Origin: JBDTMC01 sp039934475
GTDB taxonomy: Bacteria > Acidobacteriota > Terriglobia > Bryobacterales > Bryobacteraceae
DNA: 12,955 nt
NCBI GenBank assembly: GCA_039934475.1
Contig: JBDTMC010000201.1
Coordinates: 1-12,955, forward strand
Direction of reading: 5' to 3'
The notes beneath the pieces were generated by a model. The model saw nothing but the letters and a program-made list of their open reading frames with translations. It was not told the DNA's origin and ran no database searches. The position numbers and the translations under genes are program-made. Positions 12,689 to 12,955 of the stretch are shown here, piece by piece; position 1 is the first letter of the stretch, and every line of letters starts with the position of its first letter.

Positions 12689-12955
12689 TTACGACCCTGC
12701 GGCAGTGGCCGCCAGAATGCCTTCCGTTGACTTGCGATATCCCATTTCAGCGAGTCGTCCCGCCCGTTGCCGGTACACATCCGGGTCCGTCGGCGCCCAC
12801 GTTGCCAAACCGTCCACATACCGGTTAAACATGCAGAAAGAAGCCGCTATCAGCACCGTGTCGTGGATCTCCAGATCGGTTGCTCCTTCCTGCCGCGCCG
12901 CCTCAATATCTTCGGCGCGCACATGTTTTCCGCCCTTCTGAACCAGACCCGCAAT
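12689..12955 (-). CDS. AhpD-like peroxidase-related protein, 5' part beyond the window (partial)
   Basis: The minus-strand frame is open from the window edge to TAA at 12689 and gives 88 residues of the C-terminal half of a protein like that of 12114-12677. A hand alignment over 73 residues gives about 54 identities, including the unbroken block E-G-A-T-D-L-E-I-H-D-T-V-L-I-A-A and N-R-Y-V-D-G-L-A-T-W-A-P. The frame continues upstream of the internal GTG at 12922 (I-A-G-L-V-Q-K-G-G-K-H precedes it, matching the paralogue), so the gene is cut by the window and does not start there. The CxxC region lies outside the window and cannot be checked. The C-terminal tail (A-A-T-A-A-G-S) differs from its neighbour. 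Confidence 0.87.
   Translation of the reverse strand: MAGLVQKGGKHVRAEDIEAARQEGATDLEIHDTVLIAASFCMFNRYVDGLATWAPTDPDVYRQRAGRLAEMGYRKSTEGILAATAAGS

Noticed and set aside
12689..12922. Treating the last gene as starting at GTG 12922
   Set aside because: The frame stays open to 12955 and the residues before the GTG match the adjacent paralogue, so the gene is truncated by the window edge.

Overview
The window looks like chromosomal DNA from a GC-rich Gram-negative bacterium, most likely an acidobacterium of the Solibacter/Bryobacter type. This is an inference. It rests on the very large Oar-like TonB-dependent receptor with an N-terminal carboxypeptidase-regulatory domain, the signal-peptide TonB-C/Sel1 protein, the secreted sugar-active proteins, and the strong GC bias at third codon positions. 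I see no tRNA, rRNA, CRISPR array, transposase, integrase or phage gene.

Layout, left to right. Bases 1-198 hold no gene but carry a 15-bp imperfect inverted repeat. A plus-strand gene (199-1242) encodes an exported TonB-C domain fused to Sel1-like repeats. It converges on a minus-strand HigA-type antitoxin gene (1279-1560) that has no toxin gene beside it. Next come three plus-strand genes: a Tat-exported five-bladed beta-propeller protein resembling family 43 glycosidases (1690-2733), an RraA/HMG-aldolase-like protein with a signal peptide (2750-3469), and an atypical SDR three bases further on (3473-4141).

The best-defined system is the block 4229-7044: cysM - mec - cysO - moeZ. Together the four genes encode the protein-thiocarboxylate route to cysteine known from Mycobacterium tuberculosis. 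MoeZ adenylates and sulfurates the ubiquitin-like CysO, CysM joins the CysO thiocarboxylate to an activated serine, and the JAMM peptidase Mec releases cysteine. Here the genes overlap or nearly touch. CysO does not end at its Gly-Gly but carries four more residues (RYGD). The codons for the Gly-Gly (GGAGGT) double as the Shine-Dalgarno site for moeZ. The cysteine synthase carries Lys where the mycobacterial enzyme has its phosphoserine-binding Arg.

After this operon comes a secreted mutarotase-like protein (7080-8159). A 310-base stretch follows with a strong hairpin and one doubtful small minus-strand ORF. The large minus-strand TonB-dependent receptor occupies 8470-11931. Its upstream region contains four copies of a CGTTAC-type motif. 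The window ends in two tandem minus-strand AhpD-like (CxxC) genes, the second cut by the window edge.

Several plus-strand starts (1690, 2750, 7080) lack a Shine-Dalgarno site and have a -10-like hexamer so close upstream that their mRNAs would be leaderless or nearly so. The TonB receptor, moeZ, higA and ahpD-like starts instead have clear Shine-Dalgarno sites.
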